A stretch of 5,295 bases of DNA from Thermoplasmata archaeon (GTDB taxonomy: Archaea; Thermoplasmatota; JAKEGO01). The notes beneath the pieces are model-generated. The model did no database searches and had not been told where the DNA came from. It was given only the letters and a program-made list of their open reading frames with translations. The translations under genes were made by a program, and so were the position numbers. Each line of letters opens with the position of its first letter. The first letter of the stretch is position 1. The stretch is from positions 1-5,295 of the forward strand of contig JAKEGO010000080.1 in NCBI GenBank assembly GCA_022615805.1, in the 5' to 3' direction. Positions 1-5,295 of this stretch are shown here, one piece after another.

Positions 1-822
1 AAGCTGGAGATGTTCAATCCCTATAGCGTCAAGGACCGTCCGGTTCTTGGCATGATCGAGGCGGGCATCGAGGATGGCAGCATCGGCCCCGACACGGTCA
101 TCGTCGAGGCCACGTCGGGCAACACCGGCATCGCACTGGCGCACATATGCGCCGTCAAGGGATTACGCCTCATCATCTGCATGTCCGAGATGTATTCCGA
201 GGAGCGCAGGCGCATCCTGAGGGCGCTCGGCGCAGAACTCGAGCTCACCCCCGCATCGGAGGGCACCGCCGGCGCGAAGGCGAGGGCGATCGGACTGCTC
301 GAGAGCATCGAGGACGCTTTCTACATCGAGCAGCACTCCAACCCAGCGAACCCGGAGGCGCACCGCCTGACCACCGGCGAGGAGCTGTGGCGCCAGACCG
401 ACGGCCGCATCGACGTCCTGGTGGCCGGCCTCGGGACCACCGGGACCCTCATGGGGGCCGCGAGGTGCATAAGGCCGAGGAAGCCGTCCTTCAGGGCGGT
501 GGGCGTCGAGCCCGAGGTCGCGGCCATGATCTCCCGCGGCGAGTTCCGGCCCCACAGGCAGGCTGGCACGAGCCCCGGCTGGGTGCCGGAGGTCCTCGAC
601 AGGTCCCTGCTCGACGAGGTGATCACCGTCTCGGAGGATGTATCGTTCGAGACGTGTCGCGAGATCGCCAGGAGGGAGGGCCTCTTGTGCGGCATCACCT
701 CGGGCATGACGGCGTTCGCGGCCCGCGAGATCGCCCGTCGCCCGGAGAGCGAGGGGAAGCTGATAGTCGCCGTGCTCGCGGACCCCGGCGAGCGTTACCT
801 CAGCGTCGAGGGGCTCTACTGA
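1..822 (+). CDS. Cysteine synthase, PLP fold type II (5' end missing)
   Basis: This enzyme would join a sulfur donor to an activated serine (O-acetylserine or O-phosphoserine) to make cysteine in the cytoplasm. The reading frame is open from base 1 (K-L-E before the first internal Met at 10), so the true start is upstream and roughly the first 35-50 residues are missing. The PLP-binding lysine lies in NPYSVKDR (Lys codon 31-33). TSGNTG (112-129) is the substrate loop, GLGTTGTLMG is the phosphate-binding loop, and GITSGM is near the C-terminus. The GLGTTGTLMG loop and the SNPANPEAH stretch resemble actinobacterial CysM, which uses O-phosphoserine, more than CysK; that substrate assignment is inference. 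The PLP motif is one residue shorter than the usual NPxGSVKDR. The family is clear; CysK versus CysM is not, so no symbol is given. The stop TGA is at 820-822, 37 bases before the next gene. Confidence 0.93.
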   Translation, partial: KLEMFNPYSVKDRPVLGMIEAGIEDGSIGPDTVIVEATSGNTGIALAHICAVKGLRLIICMSEMYSEERRRILRALGAELELTPASEGTAGAKARAIGLLESIEDAFYIEQHSNPANPEAHRLTTGEELWRQTDGRIDVLVAGLGTTGTLMGAARCIRPRKPSFRAVGVEPEVAAMISRGEFRPHRQAGTSPGWVPEVLDRSLLDEVITVSEDVSFETCREIARREGLLCGITSGMTAFAAREIARRPESEGKLIVAVLADPGERYLSVEGLY

Positions 823-859
823 GGCATCCGAAAGCGTTTTACGTCGGCAGGGATGTTCG

Positions 860-2014
860 ATGCCCGTGGAGCGGGGACCCGACAGGAGGCATTCGCCAAG
901 GCAGGCCGGGACGAGGGCGTCTCCCGCCGAACGGCCGTGGATGGACCGCGCCCGCCGCCCCGGGGTGAGAGGCCAGGCGCTCGAGCTTGCGGCGATCATC
1001 TGCCTCGACCTTGTCCTCGCGGCAATGCTCTATTCGGGCCCGATCGACATCGGACCGGCATCGGTCTCCGCCGGTCCGCTCCTCCTCGTCCTCTTCCTCC
1101 TCGGGTTCAGCCTGATCGTCGCGACGTTCGTTGCTTGGGCGCTCGAGCCAGCGTGGAGCGACAGGCTCGTTGTCCTCGGGAGCCCCGAACTCGTCGCCGC
1201 GGGAGCACACCGGACGATGATGGAGCGGCGCCTCGGCGTCATCTGGACCGGGGAACTGACCTGCGAGGTCTTCCCCAGGAGGTACGCGTCGGGCAGGGCG
1301 CCGGACAGATGGCTCGTCACGCGCCCTGTCAGGGTCAGCGTCGCCCGGATCGACGGGGCGAGGGCGCTGGTCCGGATCAGATCGATGGCGAGGTTCCCCG
1401 GAGACGGCATCATCGCGTACTGGCGGGTCCGCTCGCGGGCCCGGTTCGTCTTCTTCGCGCTCAGGGAGCATTTCAGACGCCGGAGGAGGTACCTCGGCAA
1501 CGGCGATGTGCCCCCGGGCGCGCACGCCGGGGCGAGGAGGGCTCCTACGCCGAGCGAACCCTTCACGCGCTTCAGCCATGCCACCGGGCTCTACGAACAC
1601 GCCGTCGACGTCTTCTGCCCGCGATGTGACTACGAGTTCACTGCGACGAGATCCACAGAGACGCGGGCGGGCGGCCAGGGCGATGCGGTCTGCCCTCGAT
1701 GTCGAGCGCGCTTCGTGTTCGGGATCGATGCCCGCCCACCGGTGGGCATGCCCCCGCGGGTTGCAGGAACGCACCTCGGGGGCACAGACATGTACCTTTA
1801 CCGGATGACCGTGGAATGTCCCGCTTGCGGGCACCGGTCCGGGATCGAGCAGGTCTCCCAGGGCATAATGGCGAGGGAGGAGGTCGCGATCTGTCCGGAA
1901 TGCCGTAGGACGATGCCCGTCAGACCCCCTCCCGGCATCCCGCAGGCGACGGCGCGGGGAGGGCCGCGGCATGTCGCCAGGGCGCGCCTCGCCGGAGATC
2001 GGAAGCGACGGTGA
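860..2014 (+). CDS. Two-pass membrane protein with two C-terminal zinc ribbons, unknown function
   Basis: I do not recognise this 384-residue protein. An Arg/Pro-rich N-terminus is followed by two hydrophobic segments at about residues 40-58 and 70-95, then a basic soluble region (about 99-210) without familiar motifs. Two zinc ribbons follow: C253-x2-C256 with C278-x2-C281, and C320-x2-C323 with C345-x2-C348. The C-terminus is basic and Pro-rich. By composition the ribbons and basic tail probably face the cytoplasm and could bind nucleic acid or protein, but this is inference. The start at 860 has an AGGGA-like ribosome site about 7 bases upstream. An ATG at 941 (Met28) would remove the low-complexity N-terminus and begin just before the first membrane segment, so it is a real alternative. 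The paired CxxC motifs and membrane segments make this strand far more credible than the long antisense frame. It follows cysteine synthase by 37 bases and converges on proline dehydrogenase. Confidence 0.68.
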   Translation: MPVERGPDRRHSPRQAGTRASPAERPWMDRARRPGVRGQALELAAIICLDLVLAAMLYSGPIDIGPASVSAGPLLLVLFLLGFSLIVATFVAWALEPAWSDRLVVLGSPELVAAGAHRTMMERRLGVIWTGELTCEVFPRRYASGRAPDRWLVTRPVRVSVARIDGARALVRIRSMARFPGDGIIAYWRVRSRARFVFFALREHFRRRRRYLGNGDVPPGAHAGARRAPTPSEPFTRFSHATGLYEHAVDVFCPRCDYEFTATRSTETRAGGQGDAVCPRCRARFVFGIDARPPVGMPPRVAGTHLGGTDMYLYRMTVECPACGHRSGIEQVSQGIMAREEVAICPECRRTMPVRPPPGIPQATARGGPRHVARARLAGDRKRR

Positions 2015-2081
2015 GCGACCGCATCGGTGTCGTCCTGGGATATATGGCCGTGAAAGCCCGGTGAAGGGACATGCGCGAGGG

Positions 2082-2885
2082 TCACTGGGCAGGCGCGAGC
2101 CCGAGGTGGTCGAGGGCCTTGAGATAACGCTCACGCCGCACCTGGTATGCCCGAAGGTCCCGGCCGAAGGGGATGTACTCGGCAACCCGCCACCCCTCCG
2201 ACGCGAGCCTCTCCTTCGTCGAGTCGGCCAGCCCCATCAGGAACGATAGTTCGAAGCGGTCCCGGGCATCGTCGGCCATGCCAAGGAGGCGATCGACGAG
2301 GACCGGGTCGTGCGTCCCGGCGCCGAACGGGACCATCTTCCCGAGAAGGCCGCGTGCGAGGCCGACGAACCTGCGTTGGATCTCGCCATGGTCGGTGACG
2401 TCTCCCATGTAGGCGCCCTTGACGAGCCTCACCCCCACGCCGGCGTCGACCATCAGCTCCATATCCTCCGGGGTCCTGTCGAGGTATGCCTGGAGCGCGA
2501 CCGTGGCGGGAAGGCCCTCGTCGACGCAGGCGAGCACGGCATCGATGGTGTGCTCGACCAGCGGGGTGCCCTCCATGTCGACCTCGAAGGCGACGCCGAG
2601 GTCCCGCGCTGCCCGGCACACCCTCATCAAGTTCCCTTCAGCACTCGTCGTGTCGACGTGCGCCCCGAGGGCCGTGACCTTGACGGTCACCGAGGCGTCG
2701 AGGCCACGTGAGGAGATGGCTTCCGCGAGGGCGATGTAGGCGTCGACGAACCGCTCGGCCTGGTCGTGGCCCCCCGCCTCCTCCCCCAGGACGTCGAGGA
2801 TGCACCTGATGCCCTGCGCGTTCCGGGCCCGGCACCTCGAAAGCGCCGCCTCCAGGTCGTGAACGGCCCATCGTTCCCCCGTCAT
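2082..2885 (-). CDS. Proline dehydrogenase (stand-alone, FAD-dependent)
   Basis: It would oxidise L-proline to pyrroline-5-carboxylate, passing electrons through FAD to a membrane quinone or other acceptor; this is the first step of proline catabolism. Numbered from the ATG at 2885 (267 residues), it shows the beta/alpha-barrel landmarks of the PRODH family: ILDVLGE near residue 29, VKV with Lys69, DME with Asp103, LQAYL near 131, VRLVKGAY at 152-159, THD at 191-193, FELSFLMG from 211, YIPFG at 237 and the substrate-carboxylate Arg pair RR at 250-251. It has no aldehyde dehydrogenase domain, so it is not a fused PutA, and no P5C dehydrogenase lies in the window. The frame stays open upstream to a TTG at 3062, with a GTG at 2987. 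The first of these codes through an AT-rich promoter-like tract, so I prefer ATG 2885, which starts close to the conserved RW-x3-xLExAL region. Stop TGA is at 2082-2084. Confidence 0.9.
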   Translation of the reverse strand: MTGERWAVHDLEAALSRCRARNAQGIRCILDVLGEEAGGHDQAERFVDAYIALAEAISSRGLDASVTVKVTALGAHVDTTSAEGNLMRVCRAARDLGVAFEVDMEGTPLVEHTIDAVLACVDEGLPATVALQAYLDRTPEDMELMVDAGVGVRLVKGAYMGDVTDHGEIQRRFVGLARGLLGKMVPFGAGTHDPVLVDRLLGMADDARDRFELSFLMGLADSTKERLASEGWRVAEYIPFGRDLRAYQVRRERYLKALDHLGLAPAQ

Positions 2886-2905
2886 CCACCCGTCATCCGG
2901 TCTGG

Positions 2906-2915
2906 CATAGATAAG
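2906..2915 (-). promoter_or_regulatory. Candidate TATA box for proline dehydrogenase
   Basis: On the minus strand this reads CTTATCTATG, centred about 25-26 bases upstream of the ATG at 2885. That is the archaeal TATA distance for a transcript beginning at or next to the start codon. It would make the mRNA leaderless and supports the short start. The match to the TATA consensus is only moderate, and a much stronger AT-rich tract lies about 125 bases further upstream. Confidence 0.35.
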
Positions 2916-3030
2916 GGTGACGAGGACGACGTGATGGCCCGCGGGTCCGCTCCCCGGACCGGTCCGCCACCCGCCGGCGCCATCCACGGGACGCGCGATG
3001 GGCTCCCCTATGAGGATCGGGAGGGACTGC

Positions 3031-3059
3031 AATATATTTTTATTAATAGATATATAGGA
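3031..3059. promoter_or_regulatory. AT-rich promoter-like tract with TATA motifs on both strands
   Basis: The tract contains AATATATTTTTATTAATA followed by GATATATAGG. Read on the minus strand, AAAATATATT (about 3031-3040) could drive proline dehydrogenase with a leader of about 125 bases, or from GTG 2987. Read on the plus strand, GATATATAGG (3049-3058) would place a start site near 3078-3080. Which direction is used, if either, cannot be told from sequence alone. Confidence 0.4.
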
Positions 3060-3079
3060 CAATCGAAATATCTATTAAT
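3042..3079. repeat. Perfect 12-bp inverted repeat in an AT-rich island
   Basis: ATTAATAGATAT (3042-3053) and its exact reverse complement ATATCTATTAAT (3068-3079) are separated by 14 bases, with arm centres 26 bp apart. The surrounding 56 bases (3031-3086) contain only about 10 G or C, against roughly 65% GC elsewhere. Both arms overlap TATA-like sequence on either strand. Such an arrangement fits a dimeric regulator's operator combined with a promoter; I infer this from layout only. No T-run follows, and the stem would be nearly all A-U, so an RNA terminator is unlikely. Confidence 0.7.
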
Positions 3080-3208
3080 GGATCATGCGATGGCACAACG
3101 GGACGGGCGAAGCCACTCGACGAGCATCATACGGGCCCGGGCGCGGACCGCGCCGGGCCTCCGCAAGGTTATTCAACGGCATCGCATTCCTGGAGTGAGG
3201 GTTCGAAG

Positions 3209-3466
3209 ATGGACACGATGGTCGCGGTTCTGGCCGGGATAGGCCTCCTCGTCGTCGCGATAGCGCTCGTCCTGATAGGCTTGTTCCTTTGGCCCCTCGT
3301 CGTCTGTTGCTGCGCCGTCCTCCTCCTCCTCGTCGGGCTATGGTTCCTCAACGAGGCCGTCCGCCGGAGCCGCCGGGGACGCCGGCGCGCGGTGATGGCC
3401 GGCTCCAAGCCCCGCGAGCCCATGCCGACGGAAGGCACCCGCGGCGAGGACGGTTGGCAGGAGTGA
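3209..3466 (+). CDS. Small two-helix membrane protein with a Cys-Cys-Cys run
   Basis: I do not recognise this 85-residue protein. Two hydrophobic segments (about residues 5-27 and 30-47) are joined by a short turn around Trp28-Pro29, giving a helical hairpin in the membrane. Three consecutive cysteines (33-35) open the second segment. A strongly basic cluster (residues 52-60, mostly Arg) follows directly and by the positive-inside rule puts the C-terminus in the cytoplasm. The last 20 or so residues are polar and acidic. The start is supported by GGAGTGAGG (3192-3200) at normal ribosome-site spacing; Met4 (3218) is a lesser alternative. No neighbour suggests a role. The cysteines could carry lipid, metal or a disulfide, but nothing decides between these. 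Confidence 0.65.
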   Translation: MDTMVAVLAGIGLLVVAIALVLIGLFLWPLVVCCCAVLLLLVGLWFLNEAVRRSRRGRRRAVMAGSKPREPMPTEGTRGEDGWQE

Positions 3467-3549
3467 ACCCGGCCACAGGTCCGGGGCGAAGAGCGCGACG
3501 GAGGCATCATCTCCGCTCACGGTCCGCCCCCCGGGGTTCGGGGAAAAGG

Positions 3550-3557
3550 TCTATACC
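3550..3557 (+). promoter_or_regulatory. Candidate BRE/TATA element for the di-iron protein
   Basis: GAAAAGG, a BRE-like purine stretch at 3543-3549, is followed by TCTATACC. Transcription about 25-27 bases downstream would begin near 3578-3582. That is after the GTG at 3573 but before the TTG at 3597, which is one reason to prefer the later start. Confidence 0.4.
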
Positions 3558-3596
3558 CACCTGGTAAATCCGGTGGCGAGAAAAGGGGGGAAGGCA

Positions 3597-4112
3597 TTGA
3601 GCAAGCCCATCGATGTCAAGGACGCCATCGCCATGGCGATACGGATGGAGAAGGAGGGCCACGCGTTCTACGTCCGCGCGGCGGACCAGACCTCGAGCGA
3701 GATGGGCAGGGCGATCTTCGCCAGCCTCGCGCTCGACGAGAAGGCCCACCTGGAGACGTTCCAGAGGATGTTCCGCGGCAAGGTCGGGAAGGAGGACTGG
3801 GACGCCCTCGCCGAGCGGACCGAGGGGTACGGCGAGATGCCCGTCTTCCCGAAGGACCCCCGGTCCGCGGGGGCGGAGCCCGACTCCGACGACCTGGCCG
3901 CCCTGAAGGTCGGGATGGAGAGCGAGGCGAGGTCCGTCGACCATTACACCGCCATCAAGGAACGCGTGGACGACGGGACCGTTGCGGGCATCCTCGAGGA
4001 GATCATCCGCCAGGAGCGCAGGCACTACGCCCTTCTGGAGGAGGAGTTCATCCACCTATCGAACACGGGGTTCTGGCACGAGTTCGACTACCTGGGCGAG
4101 AGGGCCTTCTGA
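3597..4112 (+). CDS. Rubrerythrin/ferritin-like di-iron protein
   Basis: This is a four-helix-bundle protein of the rubrerythrin-like group, which binds two irons and usually detoxifies peroxide or handles iron in the cytoplasm. Numbered from GTG 3573 (179 residues), the likely ligands are E26 in MEKEGHAFY, E56-x2-H59 in DEKAHLE, E118 (or E116) in MESEARSVDHY, and E148-x2-H151 in QERRHYALLEEE. That is two E...ExxH half-motifs, as expected for the family. There is no C-terminal CxxC rubredoxin domain, so it is not classical rubrerythrin and its electron donor is unknown. I prefer the TTG start at 3597 (171 residues, beginning M-S-K-P-I-D-V-K-D): it has a G-rich ribosome site at 3585-3594 and falls after the expected transcription start. 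The GTG at 3573 is the alternative. It looks monocistronic, and the exact substrate is open. Confidence 0.85.
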   Translation: MSKPIDVKDAIAMAIRMEKEGHAFYVRAADQTSSEMGRAIFASLALDEKAHLETFQRMFRGKVGKEDWDALAERTEGYGEMPVFPKDPRSAGAEPDSDDLAALKVGMESEARSVDHYTAIKERVDDGTVAGILEEIIRQERRHYALLEEEFIHLSNTGFWHEFDYLGERAF

Positions 4113-4139
4113 CCGGAGCGCACTTCCCACGGTATTGTC

Positions 4140-4233
4140 GACCATATCGGTTCCTTCGATCCGGCGCCCGATGGACCATATCGATAGGGAGATCGACGGC
4201 AAGCGGCCCGCCTCCGGACCTTCGTGACCATAT
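4140..4233 (+). repeat. Three GACCATAT copies upstream of the 4262 gene
   Basis: GACCATATCG occurs at 4140-4149 and 4174-4183, and GACCATAT again at 4226-4233, where it runs into the TATA box of the next gene. The first two are identical over 10 bases and 34 bp apart, close to three helical turns; the third is 52 bp further on. They sit in the 149-base gap after the di-iron gene. They may be regulator sites or chance. Confidence 0.4.
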
Positions 4234-4259
4234 TATATCAGGAGCGCGATACCTTCGTG
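4218..4259 (+). repeat. 9-bp direct repeat flanking the TATA box
   Basis: ACCTTCGTG occurs at 4218-4226 and again at 4251-4259, 33 bp apart (about three helical turns), on either side of the TATA box and ending just before the start codon. A related CCTTCGAT is at 4153-4160. The position suits a repressor operator, but a 9-base match can arise by chance in a gap this size. Confidence 0.45.
4231..4238 (+). promoter_or_regulatory. TATA box of the 4262 gene (leaderless promoter)
   Basis: TATTATAT is centred about 27 bases before the ATG at 4262, the standard archaeal distance from TATA to the transcription start. The mRNA would therefore begin at or beside the start codon. No ribosome site is needed, and none is evident before 4262. 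Confidence 0.65.
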
Positions 4260-4261
4260 GA

Positions 4262-5020
4262 ATGGCATCTGGCAGGATGGTACAGTTCCCGGCCGTGGTG
4301 AGCCTCGTCGAGAGGGCCGGGGAGAAGGTGAAGCGCACCGGGATGACGCGCCACGACGTGGCGTGGATGACGGAATCGTTGGTGGGGCTCAGGCCAGTGC
4401 CATCGCGGGTCAGCATCACGGGGGAGGAGTTCGAGGCCGTCGGCCTCGACAGCGCTTTCGTGGACTCCAGCAGCGTCGCGCCAGGGAAGCCGATCCCGAT
4501 CGAGAACAAGTTCGAGATAGGCCGGCTCTTCACGTTGCACCCGCTCGACGAAGTGACCGACTACCGCATCCTGCGCGGGAAGGGGCTCGTGAGGTTCGCC
4601 ATCGCGACGTGGCAGTGCTACATCCTCGTCCAGGCCATCGGGTGGAAGACCGTCCGGAAACCGTCGGCGAGGAAGGCCCTTATCGTGAGCTCGCATCGGT
4701 ACTACGAGGATGTCGGGGTCAACCATCCGACCGGGCCCGGCCTCATGACCGAGTACGACGACGTCTTCGTCAAGTTCTGCTTCAAACTTTTCAGGGCGCT
4801 CGAGGACGACGGGAAGGTCTGCGCTGATCCGGGATTCCTCGCCCCGTACTGCGGGCAGCACGGGAGGACGGGCGAATGGGACAGGTCGGTGGGGAAGTGG
4901 CTCTGCGTGAGGTGCCACCAGCCCATCCCGTGGAGAATGCCCGAGAGACGGCGGCCCCCTCCGGAGAGTGAGGAGGGGGATGTGGCGAAGGACGGCGGCG
5001 AGGGTGAAGCGAAACCCTAA
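4262..5020 (+). CDS. Unrecognised protein with a putative C-terminal zinc site
   Basis: I cannot assign this 252-residue protein. It appears soluble, with no signal peptide or membrane segment. The first 60 or so residues look helical and include VSLVERAGEKVKRTGM, possibly a DNA-binding or interaction domain. The middle (about 78-185) is mixed and rich in aromatics, with WQCYILVQAIGWK around 117-129, HRYYEDVGVNHP around 145-156 and an FVKFCFKLFRAL helix around 169-180. Near the end, C197-x2-H200 and C215-x2-C218 could bind one zinc. The last 25 residues are charged and Pro/Gly-rich, probably disordered. The start ATG 4262 fits the TATA box 27 bases upstream as a leaderless mRNA; Met6 (4277) is an alternative. 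Direct repeats around its promoter suggest regulation. The gene ends 40 bases before the zf-TFIIB gene on the same strand. Coding is likely given the promoter and the frame's length and composition. Confidence 0.75.
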   Translation: MASGRMVQFPAVVSLVERAGEKVKRTGMTRHDVAWMTESLVGLRPVPSRVSITGEEFEAVGLDSAFVDSSSVAPGKPIPIENKFEIGRLFTLHPLDEVTDYRILRGKGLVRFAIATWQCYILVQAIGWKTVRKPSARKALIVSSHRYYEDVGVNHPTGPGLMTEYDDVFVKFCFKLFRALEDDGKVCADPGFLAPYCGQHGRTGEWDRSVGKWLCVRCHQPIPWRMPERRRPPPESEEGDVAKDGGEGEAKP

Positions 5021-5060
5021 AACCACGAGGGCCGTTTCCTCGCACGAGGGAGTAGGGCGA

Positions 5061-5295
5061 ATGACGCGAACGAGCAGGCTCTTGAAGGGATTGCAGTGTC
5101 CCAGGGACCGCGCTCACCTGAGGGAGATCGAGGTGGACGTGCCGGGGAGGAACGTCCGCGTCGACGTCTGCCCCGACTGCGGCGGGATGTGGCTCGATCC
5201 GGGAGAGCTCCGCCGCCTGCTCGGAGACCGGAAGCTGACCGACCACCTCACGAGGGACATCGGCACCAGCACGTCATCCCCCGTCGTCTGCCCCT
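5061..5295 (+). CDS. zf-TFIIB-type zinc-finger protein (3' end missing)
   Basis: The frame runs from ATG 5061 off the window end, giving 78 codons without a stop. It shows the zf-TFIIB pattern: C13-P-x-D16, a stretch of alternating hydrophobics (EIEVDVPGRNVRVDV), then C37-P-D-C40-G-G-M-W-L-D-P-G-E-L. The D/C ligand arrangement and the CGGxWLDxGEL ending are typical of this family, whose members are mostly small uncharacterised proteins sometimes fused to membrane segments or other domains. A new Cys-Pro at residues 77-78, cut by the window edge, may open a second zinc motif. GAGGGAG (5046-5052) is a plausible ribosome site. It lies 40 bases downstream of the 4262 gene on the same strand and could be cotranscribed. 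Confidence 0.85.
   Translation, partial: MTRTSRLLKGLQCPRDRAHLREIEVDVPGRNVRVDVCPDCGGMWLDPGELRRLLGDRKLTDHLTRDIGTSTSSPVVCP

Larger units (their letters stand above)
2886..3208. other. Mostly non-coding region between proline dehydrogenase and the small membrane protein
   Basis: This 323-base gap separates divergently transcribed genes. It holds a moderate minus-strand TATA-like site (2906-2915), an AT-rich island (3031-3086) with a perfect inverted repeat, a weak plus-strand TATA-like GTTATTCA (3168-3175) and a purine-rich ribosome site (GGAGTGAGG, 3192-3200) for the gene at 3209. If proline dehydrogenase starts at GTG 2987, part of the left side is coding. I see no tRNA, terminator or conserved RNA fold in the rest. 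Confidence 0.6.

Noticed and set aside
163..999. A 278-codon minus-strand frame and a 273-codon plus-strand frame (147-968) over cysteine synthase
   Set aside because: Both overlap an unmistakable cysteine synthase and have low-complexity translations.
2015..2081. Possible terminator between the convergent genes
   Set aside because: I see no stable hairpin or T-rich tract in this 67-base gap on either strand, only a short GATATATGG.
839..2185. A 448-codon open frame on the minus strand
   Set aside because: It is antisense to the membrane/zinc-ribbon gene and overlaps the end of proline dehydrogenase in another frame. Its product is Arg/Pro/Asp-rich low complexity without motifs, typical of shadows in GC-rich DNA.
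3522..3547. C-run and G-run sequence that could fold into a short hairpin before the di-iron gene
   Set aside because: The stem is only about five pairs and has no following T-run, so it does not support a terminator or riboswitch.
3507..4055. A 182-codon minus-strand frame opposite the di-iron gene
   Set aside because: The plus-strand frame carries all the di-iron ligands; the minus frame is a mirror product rich in Leu, Arg and Gly.
4238..5026. A 262-codon open frame on the minus strand opposite the 4262 gene
   Set aside because: The plus strand has a TATA box at the right distance and a paired Cys/His site. The minus product is Pro/Arg/His-rich with no recognisable domain.

Overview
This is a GC-rich window (about 65% by eye) that reads as archaeal chromosome. 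Three things suggest this: BRE/TATA-like boxes near -26 of plausible starts, two of which would give leaderless mRNAs; heavy use of AGG for arginine; and several zinc-ribbon proteins. A Thermoplasmata-type archaeon is my best guess, but no rRNA or marker gene is present to prove it. Nothing looks mobile: I see no transposase, integrase, CRISPR array, tRNA or rRNA.

Layout: (1) 1-822 (+), the 3' part of a PLP-dependent cysteine synthase whose start lies upstream of the window. (2) 860-2014 (+), an unrecognised protein with two membrane segments followed by two C-terminal zinc ribbons. (3) 2082-2885 (-), a stand-alone proline dehydrogenase, convergent with gene 2. (4) 2886-3208, a mostly non-coding stretch with an AT-rich island that carries a perfect 12-bp inverted repeat. 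(5) 3209-3466 (+), a tiny two-helix membrane protein with a triple-cysteine run. (6) 3597-4112 (+), a rubrerythrin/ferritin-like di-iron protein. (7) 4262-5020 (+), an unrecognised protein with one putative zinc site, behind a clear TATA box. (8) 5061 to the window end (+), the start of a zf-TFIIB-type zinc-finger protein.

The genes do not form one pathway. Cysteine synthase and proline dehydrogenase are amino-acid metabolism enzymes. The di-iron protein suggests iron or peroxide handling. The others are small orphan membrane or zinc-binding proteins. Most genes have their own upstream promoter-like signal and gaps of 37-150 bases, so they look like single transcription units. The points most worth following are the AT-rich inverted repeat upstream of proline dehydrogenase, the two orphan proteins, and the direct repeats that flank the TATA box of the gene at 4262. 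I found no convincing new multi-gene system.
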